This document shows positions 1-6,160 of a stretch of DNA of 9,947 nt, piece by piece. The stretch is taken from assembly GCA_964353455.1 (NCBI GenBank), contig CAYGWP010000472.1, positions 1 to 9,947 on the forward strand, in the 5' to 3' direction. The position numbers and the translations under genes were made by a program. Within the stretch, counting starts at the first letter, position 1. Every line of letters starts with the position of its first letter. Under the pieces are notes generated by a model that made no database searches, was not told where the DNA came from, and saw nothing but the letters and a program-made list of their open reading frames with translations. The DNA comes from CAYGWP01 sp964353455 (GTDB taxonomy: Bacteria; Planctomycetota; Phycisphaerae; FEN-1346).

Positions 1-1
1 C

Positions 2-736
2 GAGGCCGCCGTCACCGACCCGACAGGCAGCACCCGCTACTCGCTGGGGAGCGTTCTGAACCACGTGCTGCTGCACCAGACGATCATCGGCCTGGAGGCG
101 AAGAAGCAACTGAAGAAGTTCGGCGAGAAGAAGGTCGATGCCGTCATCGCGTGCGCCGGCGGCGGGTCGAACTTCTCAGGCATCGCGTTCCCCTTCGTGC
201 ACGACAAGATTAACGGCGAGCAGATCGACATCATCCCGGTGGAGCCGGAATCGTGCCCGACGATGACGCGCGCCCCCTTCGTCTATGACCACGGCGACAC
301 CGCCCGCATGACGCCGCTCCTGGCGATGCACTCGCTTGGCCACGCCTTCGTGCCGCCGCCCATCCACGCGGGCGGACTCCGGTACCACGGCATGGCGCCC
401 CTCGTGAGCGCCGCCATCCGCGACAAACTTGTCACGCCGCGCGCCTACGGCCAGTTGAAGTGCTACGAGTCGGCTGTCCTCTGGGCGCGGACCGAAGGGT
501 TCATCCCGGCCCCCGAGACCGCGCACGCCATCGCCGGCGTCATCGACGAGGCCAGGGAGGGCAAGGAGGAAGCCAAGGAGAAGGTCATCCTCTTCTGCTG
601 GTCCGGGCACGGCCTGATGGACCTGACGGGATATGATGCATACTTCCACGGCAAACTGGCGGACTACGCCCTCCCGCCGGAGGAGTTGGCGCGAAGCCTC
701 GAGGCGATCAAGGACCTCCCGAAGCCGCCGGCATAG
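2..736 (+). CDS. trpB: Tryptophan synthase beta chain, TrpB2 type (5'-truncated by window edge)
   Basis: This is the C-terminal 244 residues of a pyridoxal-phosphate (PLP) enzyme that condenses indole with serine to make tryptophan in the cytoplasm. The frame is open to the left edge, so the gene begins outside the window; the GTG at 65 lies inside a conserved stretch and is not the start. Visible motifs are the glycine-rich PLP-phosphate loop CAGGGSN (about visible residues 51-57), HAGGLRYHGMAPLVS (about 122-136), EGFIPAPETAHA (about 165-176) and the C-terminal SGHG (about 201-204), whose serine lies where TrpB enzymes contact the PLP ring nitrogen. HAGGLRYHG and the long tail after SGHG favour the TrpB2 branch over classical TrpB1. 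No trpA or other trp gene is visible, consistent with TrpB2 often standing alone. The stop is TAG at 734-736, followed by a hairpin repeat. The family call is secure; the TrpB2 subtype is inferred from motifs. Confidence 0.93.
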   Translation, partial: EAAVTDPTGSTRYSLGSVLNHVLLHQTIIGLEAKKQLKKFGEKKVDAVIACAGGGSNFSGIAFPFVHDKINGEQIDIIPVEPESCPTMTRAPFVYDHGDTARMTPLLAMHSLGHAFVPPPIHAGGLRYHGMAPLVSAAIRDKLVTPRAYGQLKCYESAVLWARTEGFIPAPETAHAIAGVIDEAREGKEEAKEKVILFCWSGHGLMDLTGYDAYFHGKLADYALPPEELARSLEAIKDLPKPPA

Positions 737-758
737 AGCATTTTTACTTTACGTGTTC

Positions 759-864
759 GCGCGGCGGGTCTCCCGACCCGCCGCGCCCACCGCGTACGGA
801 GGCAAAGCGCGGCGGTTCGGGAGAACCGCCGCGCAAATTTGCGCGCTACTGTCCAACCTTAAAG
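759..864 (+). repeat. Two-hairpin GC-rich repeat, copy 1
   Basis: The first hairpin pairs 759-770 with 775-786 (12 bp, GCGCGGCGGGTC, 4-nt loop). The second pairs 807-818 with 823-834 (12 bp, GCGCGGCGGTTC, loop GGGA). The second arm runs into a perfect 14-bp palindrome GCGCAAATTTGCGC (831-844), and the unit ends in a tail AACCTTAAAG (855-864). The same layout and the same 10-bp tail recur at 8592-8717, in the same orientation and again just after a stop codon, so this looks like a dispersed REP/BIME-like element. It lies between convergent genes and could also help end transcription or protect the 3' end of the trpB mRNA, but there is no U-tract typical of an intrinsic terminator. Confidence 0.75.
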
Positions 865-920
865 TGCTCTGGCAGCCCGGAATCCGGTATCTGGTCCAAG
901 AGATTTGTCAATGCCAGAGT

Positions 921-951
921 CATGGCCGTGGCGCTTGGAGCCGCGGCCATG
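921..951 (-). terminator. Hairpin after the pseudopilin gene, possible terminator
   Basis: CATGGCCG at 921-928 pairs with CGGCCATG at 944-951. Beyond one mismatch (A.C in the minus-strand RNA, a U.G wobble on the plus strand) three further pairs form, leaving a 7-nt loop at 933-939. It begins 25 bp past the stop of the minus-strand pseudopilin gene, where a terminator is expected. No U-run follows it in the minus-strand transcript, so a Rho-independent call is weak; it may only stabilise the 3' end. Confidence 0.3.
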
Positions 952-976
952 AATGTTACCAGGGCATGGAAACGGA

Positions 977-2185
977 TCACCAGCCCGGCAACGTCCAATA
1001 GCGCTCGACCAGTGAACCGAAGATGGGGTCCATCTCGGTGGGCGACACCAGTTCGACGCTGCCGTCGGCAAAGAGGACGTTGATGAGGCGCGAGTGCCGG
1101 GCGAACACCGGGATGCCCTCTCGCGTCTGCCAGCCGATGGCCTGCCAGAAGTCGGGCACCTCGGGCAAGGCCACAGTCGGCCCCTTGGCCACGCGGCGCT
1201 TATAGTCCATGCAGAGGATGATGTGGCTGCTGACCGCTTCCGGGGGCCTCTTGTCAACCGCAAAGTTCATCCCGTAGTTGCTCGTGATGGACGTGTAGGC
1301 CGCAGCGCTGCTTCCGCCGCTGCCCCCGGCGCCGCCGCCGGACGGGTCGGTTACAGCCGCCGAGTCCTCCGGCGGCAGGGTGGCCGACGTGTTGAACGCC
1401 AGCCGCGCCCATCCGTGTGCCGCGTTCTCCTCGCCCATGCCCTGTAGCAGCGTCTGGCCGGTGCTGATGTCTATGAGGTTGAAGCAGTTGCTGCCCGTGT
1501 TCTCGCCGACGTAGGTGATCTGAAGGCTCCCGTCCGACATGTCCTGGAACCGCAGGCCAAGGTCCTTCCAGGTGGTGTTCCACGAGTCCTCGAACCATAG
1601 TTCGTAGGTGCCCGCCGGCACGACGTTCCCCTCGGGGTTCGTGGTCCCCGCCTCATTCTTCCTGGCCCACTGCCCTTCCTCGCAGTCCATGACGTAGATG
1701 AGTTGGTTCGCGGCGACGCCGCGATAAGGGGAGTTGCCGAGCCAGACTTCGACGCGGAGGTTCTCGGTGGACCGCTGGCCGACGGTTCCGCCGTCCGAGT
1801 ATCCCCCGCCGCCTCCCGAGCCTCCGTATCCGCCGCCGATCGGCTCCGTCGTGCCGTCGTCGGTGACGATCGCCTCCGGCTGCCCCGCCACGCCGTTCTC
1901 CTCCGGGCACACCAGCACCTCGGAGCAGTAGTCCAGGTACGGAAGGAGCGCGCTCCGCCACGTATAGATATTGATAAGGCTGGCCTGGGCGCTCAGCCGG
2001 TCGTCGGCGCCCCGCAGCCGGTAGGCCTGCCCGATGCGGCACAGGTGCTCGGTGCACTGCATCAGGCGGAGCGACCGCAGCGCGCCGCCAAGCGCCGGCA
2101 CGAGAAGCCCCACGAGCAGCCCGATCAGGGTGACGGTCACCAGCAGTTCCAGCAGCGTCCACCCGTGCCTCGGCGTTCTCTTCAT
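977..2185 (-). CDS. Type II secretion-like pseudopilin with H-X9-DG motif
   Basis: A 402-residue protein with a class III (prepilin) signal: MKRTPRHG, then W9 and the hydrophobic helix WTLLELLVTVTLIGLLVGLL. The predicted prepilin-peptidase cut is after G8, and E13 is the conserved +5 glutamate. The C-terminus has H364, nine residues, then D374-G375 (H-X9-DG), typical of the planctomycete pseudopilin-like family. Two glycine-rich low-complexity stretches (about 118-133 and 284-292) interrupt the globular part. The open frame extends 47 codons upstream, but the start at 2185 is chosen because the prepilin leader begins there and AAGGAGA lies 7 nt before it. The ATG overlaps the TGA of the HEAT gene (ATGA), so translation is probably coupled. 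It is expected to be an inner-membrane-anchored pilin-like protein facing the periplasm. Its partner machinery is not in the window, so its actual role is unknown. Confidence 0.88.
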   Translation of the reverse strand: MKRTPRHGWTLLELLVTVTLIGLLVGLLVPALGGALRSLRLMQCTEHLCRIGQAYRLRGADDRLSAQASLINIYTWRSALLPYLDYCSEVLVCPEENGVAGQPEAIVTDDGTTEPIGGGYGGSGGGGGYSDGGTVGQRSTENLRVEVWLGNSPYRGVAANQLIYVMDCEEGQWARKNEAGTTNPEGNVVPAGTYELWFEDSWNTTWKDLGLRFQDMSDGSLQITYVGENTGSNCFNLIDISTGQTLLQGMGEENAAHGWARLAFNTSATLPPEDSAAVTDPSGGGAGGSGGSSAAAYTSITSNYGMNFAVDKRPPEAVSSHIILCMDYKRRVAKGPTVALPEVPDFWQAIGWQTREGIPVFARHSRLINVLFADGSVELVSPTEMDPIFGSLVERYWTLPGW

Positions 2186-2868
2186 GGCCGTTTCTCCTTC
2201 GAACGGTTCATCTGCTCGTACAGTGGCGACTGCCGGAACGCCTCCCACTCGGCGCGGATGTGCGAGACGACCGGCCCGCGCTTCTCCGGCGGGTCCTCGG
2301 CCCGGTAACCGTAATCCCGCTGCCACAGCCGCCGCACCGCCACGCCGGCCGCACGCCGCACTCCCACCGATTCATCGTCCAGCGCGAGGATGACGTGCGG
2401 CATGGCGGGCCAGTCGCGACGAAGGCCCACCGCATTCAGGGCCGCAGCCCGCACCGCCGGCGAGGGATCACGAAGCGCCGCCAACAGGACCGATCCGGCT
2501 TCGCGGTCGCCCGAGAGGCCGACGGCAATGACGCCGGCCTCGCGGACCTGCGGCCGGGGGTCCTGTGCCGCAGCCTTCAGGCGCGGCACATCCGCCGCCC
2601 GGTGCAGGCGCGCGACCACCTCCACGGCGCGGCAGGCGACCTCGGTGTCGCGGTCCTGCGCCATCTCGGCCAGCGCGCCCGCGGCCCGGTCGGCGCCCTC
2701 CCTTTCGAGGTTCCGGATCGCCTCCAGGCGACTGGCCGTCGGGCCGGACTGCGCCTGCCGGACCAGGGCGTCGGTCGAGTCCTTCCGCAGCAGGATGACA
2801 ATCGCCCCGGCCAGAACGACGCCCACAGCCACCAGCGCGATCATCCGCTTATGTTGGCGCAAGAGCAT
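2182..2868 (-). CDS. Membrane-anchored HEAT-repeat protein
   Basis: A 228-residue protein. Residues 1-8 are basic and about 9-27 form one hydrophobic segment (MIALVAVGVVLAGAIVILL) that would act as an uncleaved membrane anchor, placing the rest in the periplasm. From about 44 to 180 there are roughly five helical HEAT/PBS-lyase-like repeats, with recurring patterns such as DRDTEVACRAVEVVARL, DPRPQVREAGVIAVG, DPSPAVRAAALNAVG and DDESVGVRRAAGVAVRR. Such repeats normally form a solenoid for protein-protein contact. The acidic/basic tail (about 181-228) is not repeat-like. ATG at 2868 is used as the start although only a distant GAGG precedes it; M9 would remove the basic residues before the anchor. 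The gene overlaps the pseudopilin by 4 bp and has its own likely promoter. An interaction with the pseudopilin is inferred from coupling only. Confidence 0.85.
   Translation of the reverse strand: MLLRQHKRMIALVAVGVVLAGAIVILLRKDSTDALVRQAQSGPTASRLEAIRNLEREGADRAAGALAEMAQDRDTEVACRAVEVVARLHRAADVPRLKAAAQDPRPQVREAGVIAVGLSGDREAGSVLLAALRDPSPAVRAAALNAVGLRRDWPAMPHVILALDDESVGVRRAAGVAVRRLWQRDYGYRAEDPPEKRGPVVSHIRAEWEAFRQSPLYEQMNRSKEKRP
2193..2199 (-). promoter_or_regulatory. Shine-Dalgarno site that sets the pseudopilin start
   Basis: The minus strand reads AAGGAGA with 7 nt before the ATG at 2185. It is inside the last codons of the HEAT gene. It is the strongest ribosome-binding site in the window and supports 2185 over the longer open frame beginning at 2326. 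Confidence 0.75.
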
Positions 2869-2938
2869 CCGATGAACCAGCCTCGCGGCAGCAGAACCGC
2901 CGTCCGATGTGCAAACACTCCGGGCGCTTCATGCCATA

Positions 2939-2967
2939 ATCATGCAATGTTCCACGTGTCCTGTCAA
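2939..2967 (-). promoter_or_regulatory. Sigma70-like promoter for HEAT and pseudopilin genes
   Basis: On the minus strand a perfect -35 TTGACA (2967-2962) is followed by a 17-nt spacer and CATGAT (2944-2939), four of six matches to TATAAT. Transcription would begin near 2932, leaving a leader of about 64 nt before the HEAT ATG. It sits in the 120-bp gap after the beta-propeller stop, suggesting that HEAT and pseudopilin form a transcription unit that can be expressed apart from the upstream genes. The spacer contains a CACGTG palindrome at 2953-2958 whose meaning is unknown. Confidence 0.5.
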
Positions 2968-2988
2968 GCCACACGGCCGCCGCAGCGA

Positions 2989-4605
2989 CTACGGCTTGCC
3001 CTCCTGGACCGCGTACAGGTGCGTCTGGCTGGTGATGTACAGGACGCCGTTGGCGACGATCGGCGTGGCGTAGATAGGCGCGCCGAAGGGGATTTCATTC
3101 AGGACCTTCTTCACCTTGGCCGCCTCAAGGATCGTCAACTTCCCCTTTTCATCGCCGATATAGACCTTGCCGTCGGCCACGAAGGTGGAGCCCCAGACGT
3201 GCGCCCCCAGGTCGTGCGTCCAATAGACCTCGCCCGTGTCGGCATCCATGCACTGGACGATGCCGGCGTAGTCGGCGATGAAGACAAGGCCGCCGGCGGC
3301 CGATGCGGTCGAGAAACTCCGCTGTGCCTTGAAATTCTGCCACACCTTGCCCGTCTCGGTGATGTCGCCCGTCTTGGTGGGGTCGATGCACGAGAAGCAT
3401 CCGGGACCGTTGCCGTGGCGGCTGTCCTGTCCGACGCCGACGTACACGCGCCCATTGTAGAAGATGGGCGTGCCGATGATCTCGCTCGGCCCCTCGCGCT
3501 TCTGGTTATACGGGAGGGCCTTGCCGTCGCGGAACTTGTTGTGCGGCGGGTTACAGTCGAACCACCAGACCTTCTTGAGGAGCGCGGGCTTTCCGGCCTC
3601 GCGCGGCTCAGGTTTCGGGTCGAAGGCGTAGCAGAGGCCGTCGCCGCCGCCCCAGACAAGGAGCGTCTTGTCGCCCGCCTTCGCCAGGCCCGGCGACGAC
3701 CACTCGCCGTGGAAGATGGCCTTGCCGACGGGCGGGTCGTTCGCGGCCACCAGGCGGCCGGTCTTCTTGTCGAGCACCACGAGGTCCGGGCAATCGGGGG
3801 ACGGGATCACGTGGTGCGTCCTGTTGACGCCATTTGACGTGCAGACATACACATAATCTCCGTACGCCAGGATCGAGCAATCCACCGCGTCCTGCGGCCA
3901 GGAGTCAACCTCGGCCAGGAAATCGTAGATCCAGATGATGTCGCCATCGGTCGGCCTCACAGCCACCGGCGGCGGAGGCGGGGGCGCTTCCTTCTTGTCG
4001 AACCTGCCCGGCTTGGCCGGCAGGACGCCCGTCCCGACCATGTACTGCCCCTCGTCGGTGAACGGCCCGTCATTGCCGTTCGCCATGCCCTGGACGTCCA
4101 GGCACAGGACCTCGCCGCGGTTACTCGTGATATAGACGCGGTCTCCATCGACCGTCGGCGACGAGCAGATTCCGAGGTTCATGTCGTCGTAGTTGAAGGT
4201 CGGTTCCTTGGTCTTCAGGCGCGGCACGGGGAGTCGCCAGAGCAGTTTGCCGGTGGATTCCTCGAGGCACATGATGAGGCCGCCGCCCGACTTCTTCATC
4301 CGGTCGTCCGTGAAGGATGCATCATTGGTGCCGATGAAGATGCGCCCGTTGGAGACCGTGGGGTTCCCGTAGGTCTGGGTTCCGAGGCGGGCGACCCACT
4401 TGATGTTCTTGGGCGGGACGGGGACCTTCTTCTCGCCCTCGACCTTCTCGCCGCCCGGGTGGAAGTCCACGGGCATGTTCTTCTCGTCGGAGGCGAAGTT
4501 GCGCTCGTTGCGGCCGCCCCACTGGGGCCAGTCGGCCGCGGGCACGACAACCGGAAATGCCAGGACCAGAAACATGCCGACCGACACAATGCGGGCACAC
4601 TTCAC
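2989..4605 (-). CDS. Secreted PQQ-type beta-propeller repeat protein
   Basis: A 538-residue protein with a Sec signal peptide: basic MKCAR, hydrophobic VGMFLVLAFPVVV, likely cut near A23-A24. It continues with DWPQWGG (25-31), a hallmark of the large planctomycete family of PQQ-like beta-propellers. Propeller-blade motifs recur throughout: a strand such as GRIFIGT, DRVYITS, DYVYVCTS, GRVYVGVG or KVYIGDEKG followed by D/E-x-x-TG-x-x-x-W, for example DADTGEVYW at 454-462. A proline run (208-213) lies in a loop. I see no clear dehydrogenase catalytic signature or haem CXXCH motif, so this is probably a binding or scaffold propeller rather than a proven quinoprotein enzyme. The start is GTG at 4605, with GGAGG about 11 nt upstream; ATG at residue 11 is the alternative and would weaken the signal peptide. 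It follows the transporter gene by 75 bp on the same strand. Confidence 0.88.
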   Translation of the reverse strand: MKCARIVSVGMFLVLAFPVVVPAADWPQWGGRNERNFASDEKNMPVDFHPGGEKVEGEKKVPVPPKNIKWVARLGTQTYGNPTVSNGRIFIGTNDASFTDDRMKKSGGGLIMCLEESTGKLLWRLPVPRLKTKEPTFNYDDMNLGICSSPTVDGDRVYITSNRGEVLCLDVQGMANGNDGPFTDEGQYMVGTGVLPAKPGRFDKKEAPPPPPPVAVRPTDGDIIWIYDFLAEVDSWPQDAVDCSILAYGDYVYVCTSNGVNRTHHVIPSPDCPDLVVLDKKTGRLVAANDPPVGKAIFHGEWSSPGLAKAGDKTLLVWGGGDGLCYAFDPKPEPREAGKPALLKKVWWFDCNPPHNKFRDGKALPYNQKREGPSEIIGTPIFYNGRVYVGVGQDSRHGNGPGCFSCIDPTKTGDITETGKVWQNFKAQRSFSTASAAGGLVFIADYAGIVQCMDADTGEVYWTHDLGAHVWGSTFVADGKVYIGDEKGKLTILEAAKVKKVLNEIPFGAPIYATPIVANGVLYITSQTHLYAVQEGKP

Positions 4606-4680
4606 GGGTATAGCACCCTCCGCCAGACAATGGCTAGAGGTTGAACACGCCGGCAGGCGGGCGGTAACGCGGGTTATCCG

Positions 4681-5844
4681 TTACCTCTGCGGCCTGCACT
4701 TGGCGAGGAACCACACCGCCCCGGCGGCGCACACCAGGATCAGAGGCGCGAGGCCGGCCGCCATCCCCCAGAACGGGCTGCCCATGGACCGCCCGAGCAA
4801 ATCGCCGAGGATTCCCGCCACAGGGCCGATGACGAAGCCCACGCCGATGATACCCTCGTGCGCACCGCCAGCCTCCACGGCCGCGTTCTTCACGATCATC
4901 GCGTAGTAGAGCGCCGCGTAATACGTCAGCCCGGCCGCAATGCCGAACACCAGTTCCCCCGCCAGCACCGTGGCCAAGTTCGGACCGAACAGCGTGACGA
5001 AGAACGCCAGCGGCAGCCCGATGATCACCCACACCAGCGGCCCGCGCCGATAGTGCCATCCGACATAGAGTTGCAGCACCAGGAACGTCGCGCACCGGAA
5101 AACATCCAGCAGGCCCGACAGCGCGGTCGCCACAGGAACGCCGAAACCCAGGTCCTCAAACACGTGAGGCAGGAGCGCTGCAAGGATCCACATCAGCGAA
5201 TAACTACCGACCATCGACCAGCGGCTGGACGCCAGGAGCGACCGATACCGCGCCATCCGCTCCGGAGCGGGACGCTCAGGATGGTCCGACGCGAGCAGCA
5301 CCGGCCGCCGCTCCAGCGGGCGGACCAGGATGAGGCTCGCAGCGTTCATCAGCGCCGCCGCCACGAACATCGCCCGCGACGACCAGCCGATCAGCGGCCC
5401 GGCCATCGCCAGCCCCAGCGGCACGGCCGTCGCCCACGCCAGGTTGAACCGGCCCACCGTCCGCGCCTGCTCCGACGGCGTGCGACCGGCGCTCACGTAA
5501 CTCTCGATCACAGGCCACTTCAGGCCGTTAAACCCGCCCAGCACCACCATGGCCGCCACCAGCACACCCGACGACTCCGGCTGCACCAGCAGCGGCACGC
5601 AGGCGAGGAACTGCCCGATGACCGAGAGCACAACCACCGGCTTGTCTGCAAACCTCTTCGTCAGGCCGTGGCTCGACATCGCCCCGGCCACGTACGCGGC
5701 GCCGAACCCGAGCGCCAGCAGCAGGTTCTCCATGTCCGTAAACTGGAGCCTGCCATGGCTGTAGAAGTACACCCCGCGCTCGATGAGCGTGGTGGCCAGA
5801 CTCTCGATGAACGTGATGACAAGTAATCGCGCGGCTCGTGACAC
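4681..5844 (-). CDS. Major facilitator superfamily (MFS) transporter
   Basis: A 387-residue polytopic membrane protein with about ten to twelve hydrophobic segments (for example about 41-58, 68-86, 93-109, 135-153, 157-174, 212-228, 236-256, 269-287, 292-318, 332-350, 360-381). A central hydrophilic stretch (about 177-208) separates two halves, as in MFS carriers. After helix 2 the loop HGLTKRFADKP resembles the MFS G-x-x-x-D/R-x-x-G-R/K loop in degenerate form. TVGRFNLAWATAVPLG lies where helices 4-5 are expected. The substrate cannot be told from sequence; the C-terminal half is rich in small residues and tyrosines. The start is GTG at 5844 with GAAAGG 5 nt upstream. It is first in the minus-strand block, immediately beside a CTCTCCC repeat element. 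Co-transcription with the beta-propeller gene is possible across the 75-bp gap but unproven. Confidence 0.85.
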   Translation of the reverse strand: MSRAARLLVITFIESLATTLIERGVYFYSHGRLQFTDMENLLLALGFGAAYVAGAMSSHGLTKRFADKPVVVLSVIGQFLACVPLLVQPESSGVLVAAMVVLGGFNGLKWPVIESYVSAGRTPSEQARTVGRFNLAWATAVPLGLAMAGPLIGWSSRAMFVAAALMNAASLILVRPLERRPVLLASDHPERPAPERMARYRSLLASSRWSMVGSYSLMWILAALLPHVFEDLGFGVPVATALSGLLDVFRCATFLVLQLYVGWHYRRGPLVWVIIGLPLAFFVTLFGPNLATVLAGELVFGIAAGLTYYAALYYAMIVKNAAVEAGGAHEGIIGVGFVIGPVAGILGDLLGRSMGSPFWGMAAGLAPLILVCAAGAVWFLAKCRPQR

Positions 5845-5882
5845 GGCGGCCTTTCAGTGCCCCTATAACATGGCGCCGTTCA

Positions 5883-5980
5883 CCCCTCTCCCCTCGCGGG
5901 AGAGGGGTTGGGGGTGAGGGGGCGAGCCACGGCAACCCCTCACCCGGCCTTCGGCCACCCTCTCCCACAGGGGGAGAGGG
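5883..5980. repeat. CTCTCCC/GGGAGAG compound inverted repeat
   Basis: Three nested pairings are visible. CCCCTCTCCC 5883-5892 pairs with GGGAGAGGGG 5898-5907 (5-nt loop). GGGTGAGGGG 5912-5921 pairs with CCCCTCACCC 5936-5945. CCCTCTCCC 5958-5966 pairs with GGGAGAGGG 5972-5980 (5-nt loop). The two halves are therefore inverted copies of one unit. From general knowledge, units of this kind are scattered in many copies through unrelated bacterial genomes and often give spurious proteins resembling PLPLWERVAEGRVRG, as the minus-strand reading here does. It is taken as a non-coding REP/MITE-like element at the head of the MFS gene. Confidence 0.85.
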
Positions 5981-6078
5981 TTAAACGGCACGGCACACGC
6001 TAAACACGTACGAGCAACCCGTGGCACATGATCCCGGCGGGAGAACATACGGCCGCGCGCCGCCGAATGCAAGGGCGC

Positions 6079-6107
6079 TTGTGTCGGCCGCGCGCGGCGG
6101 GTAGAAT
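6079..6107 (+). promoter_or_regulatory. Sigma70-like promoter for the 799-residue exported protein
   Basis: TTGTGT (6079-6084), a 17-nt spacer, then TAGAAT (6102-6107). The predicted start of transcription near 6114 leaves about 47 nt before the chosen ATG at 6161. The sequence around the -35 (CGCTTG, two bases, TCGGCCG) is shared with the promoter at 8730. Apart from this promoter and the repeat at 5883-5980, I see nothing definite in the 316-bp divergent region 5845-6160; a convincing promoter for the MFS gene was not found. Confidence 0.6.
6087..6098. promoter_or_regulatory. Perfect palindrome within promoter spacer, possible operator
   Basis: GCCGCGCGCGGC is a perfect 12-bp palindrome placed wholly between the -35 and -10 hexamers, a classic repressor position. 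A 10-bp piece of it, GGCCGCGCGC, also occurs 35 bp upstream at 6051-6060. The sequence is all G and C in a GC-rich genome, so chance is a real alternative. Confidence 0.25.
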
Positions 6108-6160
6108 GTCCTCACGAAAACCTGATTCCCATGATCGCCTCAACGGATTGGGGGGATACG

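Noticed and set aside
2186..2326. Longer start for the pseudopilin at 2326
   Set aside because: It would put 47 residues in front of a perfect prepilin leader and lie deep in the HEAT gene. The strong ribosome site and ATGA overlap support 2185.
2260..3837. Plus-strand open frame of 525 codons across the HEAT and beta-propeller genes
   Set aside because: It is antisense to two well-supported genes with clear repeats, signal sequences and motifs. Its protein is arginine-, histidine- and aspartate-rich with no recognisable domain, as expected for a shadow frame in GC-rich DNA.
4663..4685. Inverted repeat GGTAACG/CGTTACC at the end of the MFS gene as a terminator
   Set aside because: A 7-bp stem with a 9-nt loop, overlapping the stop codon and with no U-tract; too weak to call.
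4858..5826. Plus-strand open frame of 322 codons opposite the MFS gene
   Set aside because: The translation is a low-complexity run of H, R, Q and P with no hydrophobic core, the mirror of a membrane protein gene.
5863..6072. Minus-strand small protein containing PLPLWERVAEGRVRG
   Set aside because: This is a translation of the CTCTCCC repeat element, a known source of false small proteins.
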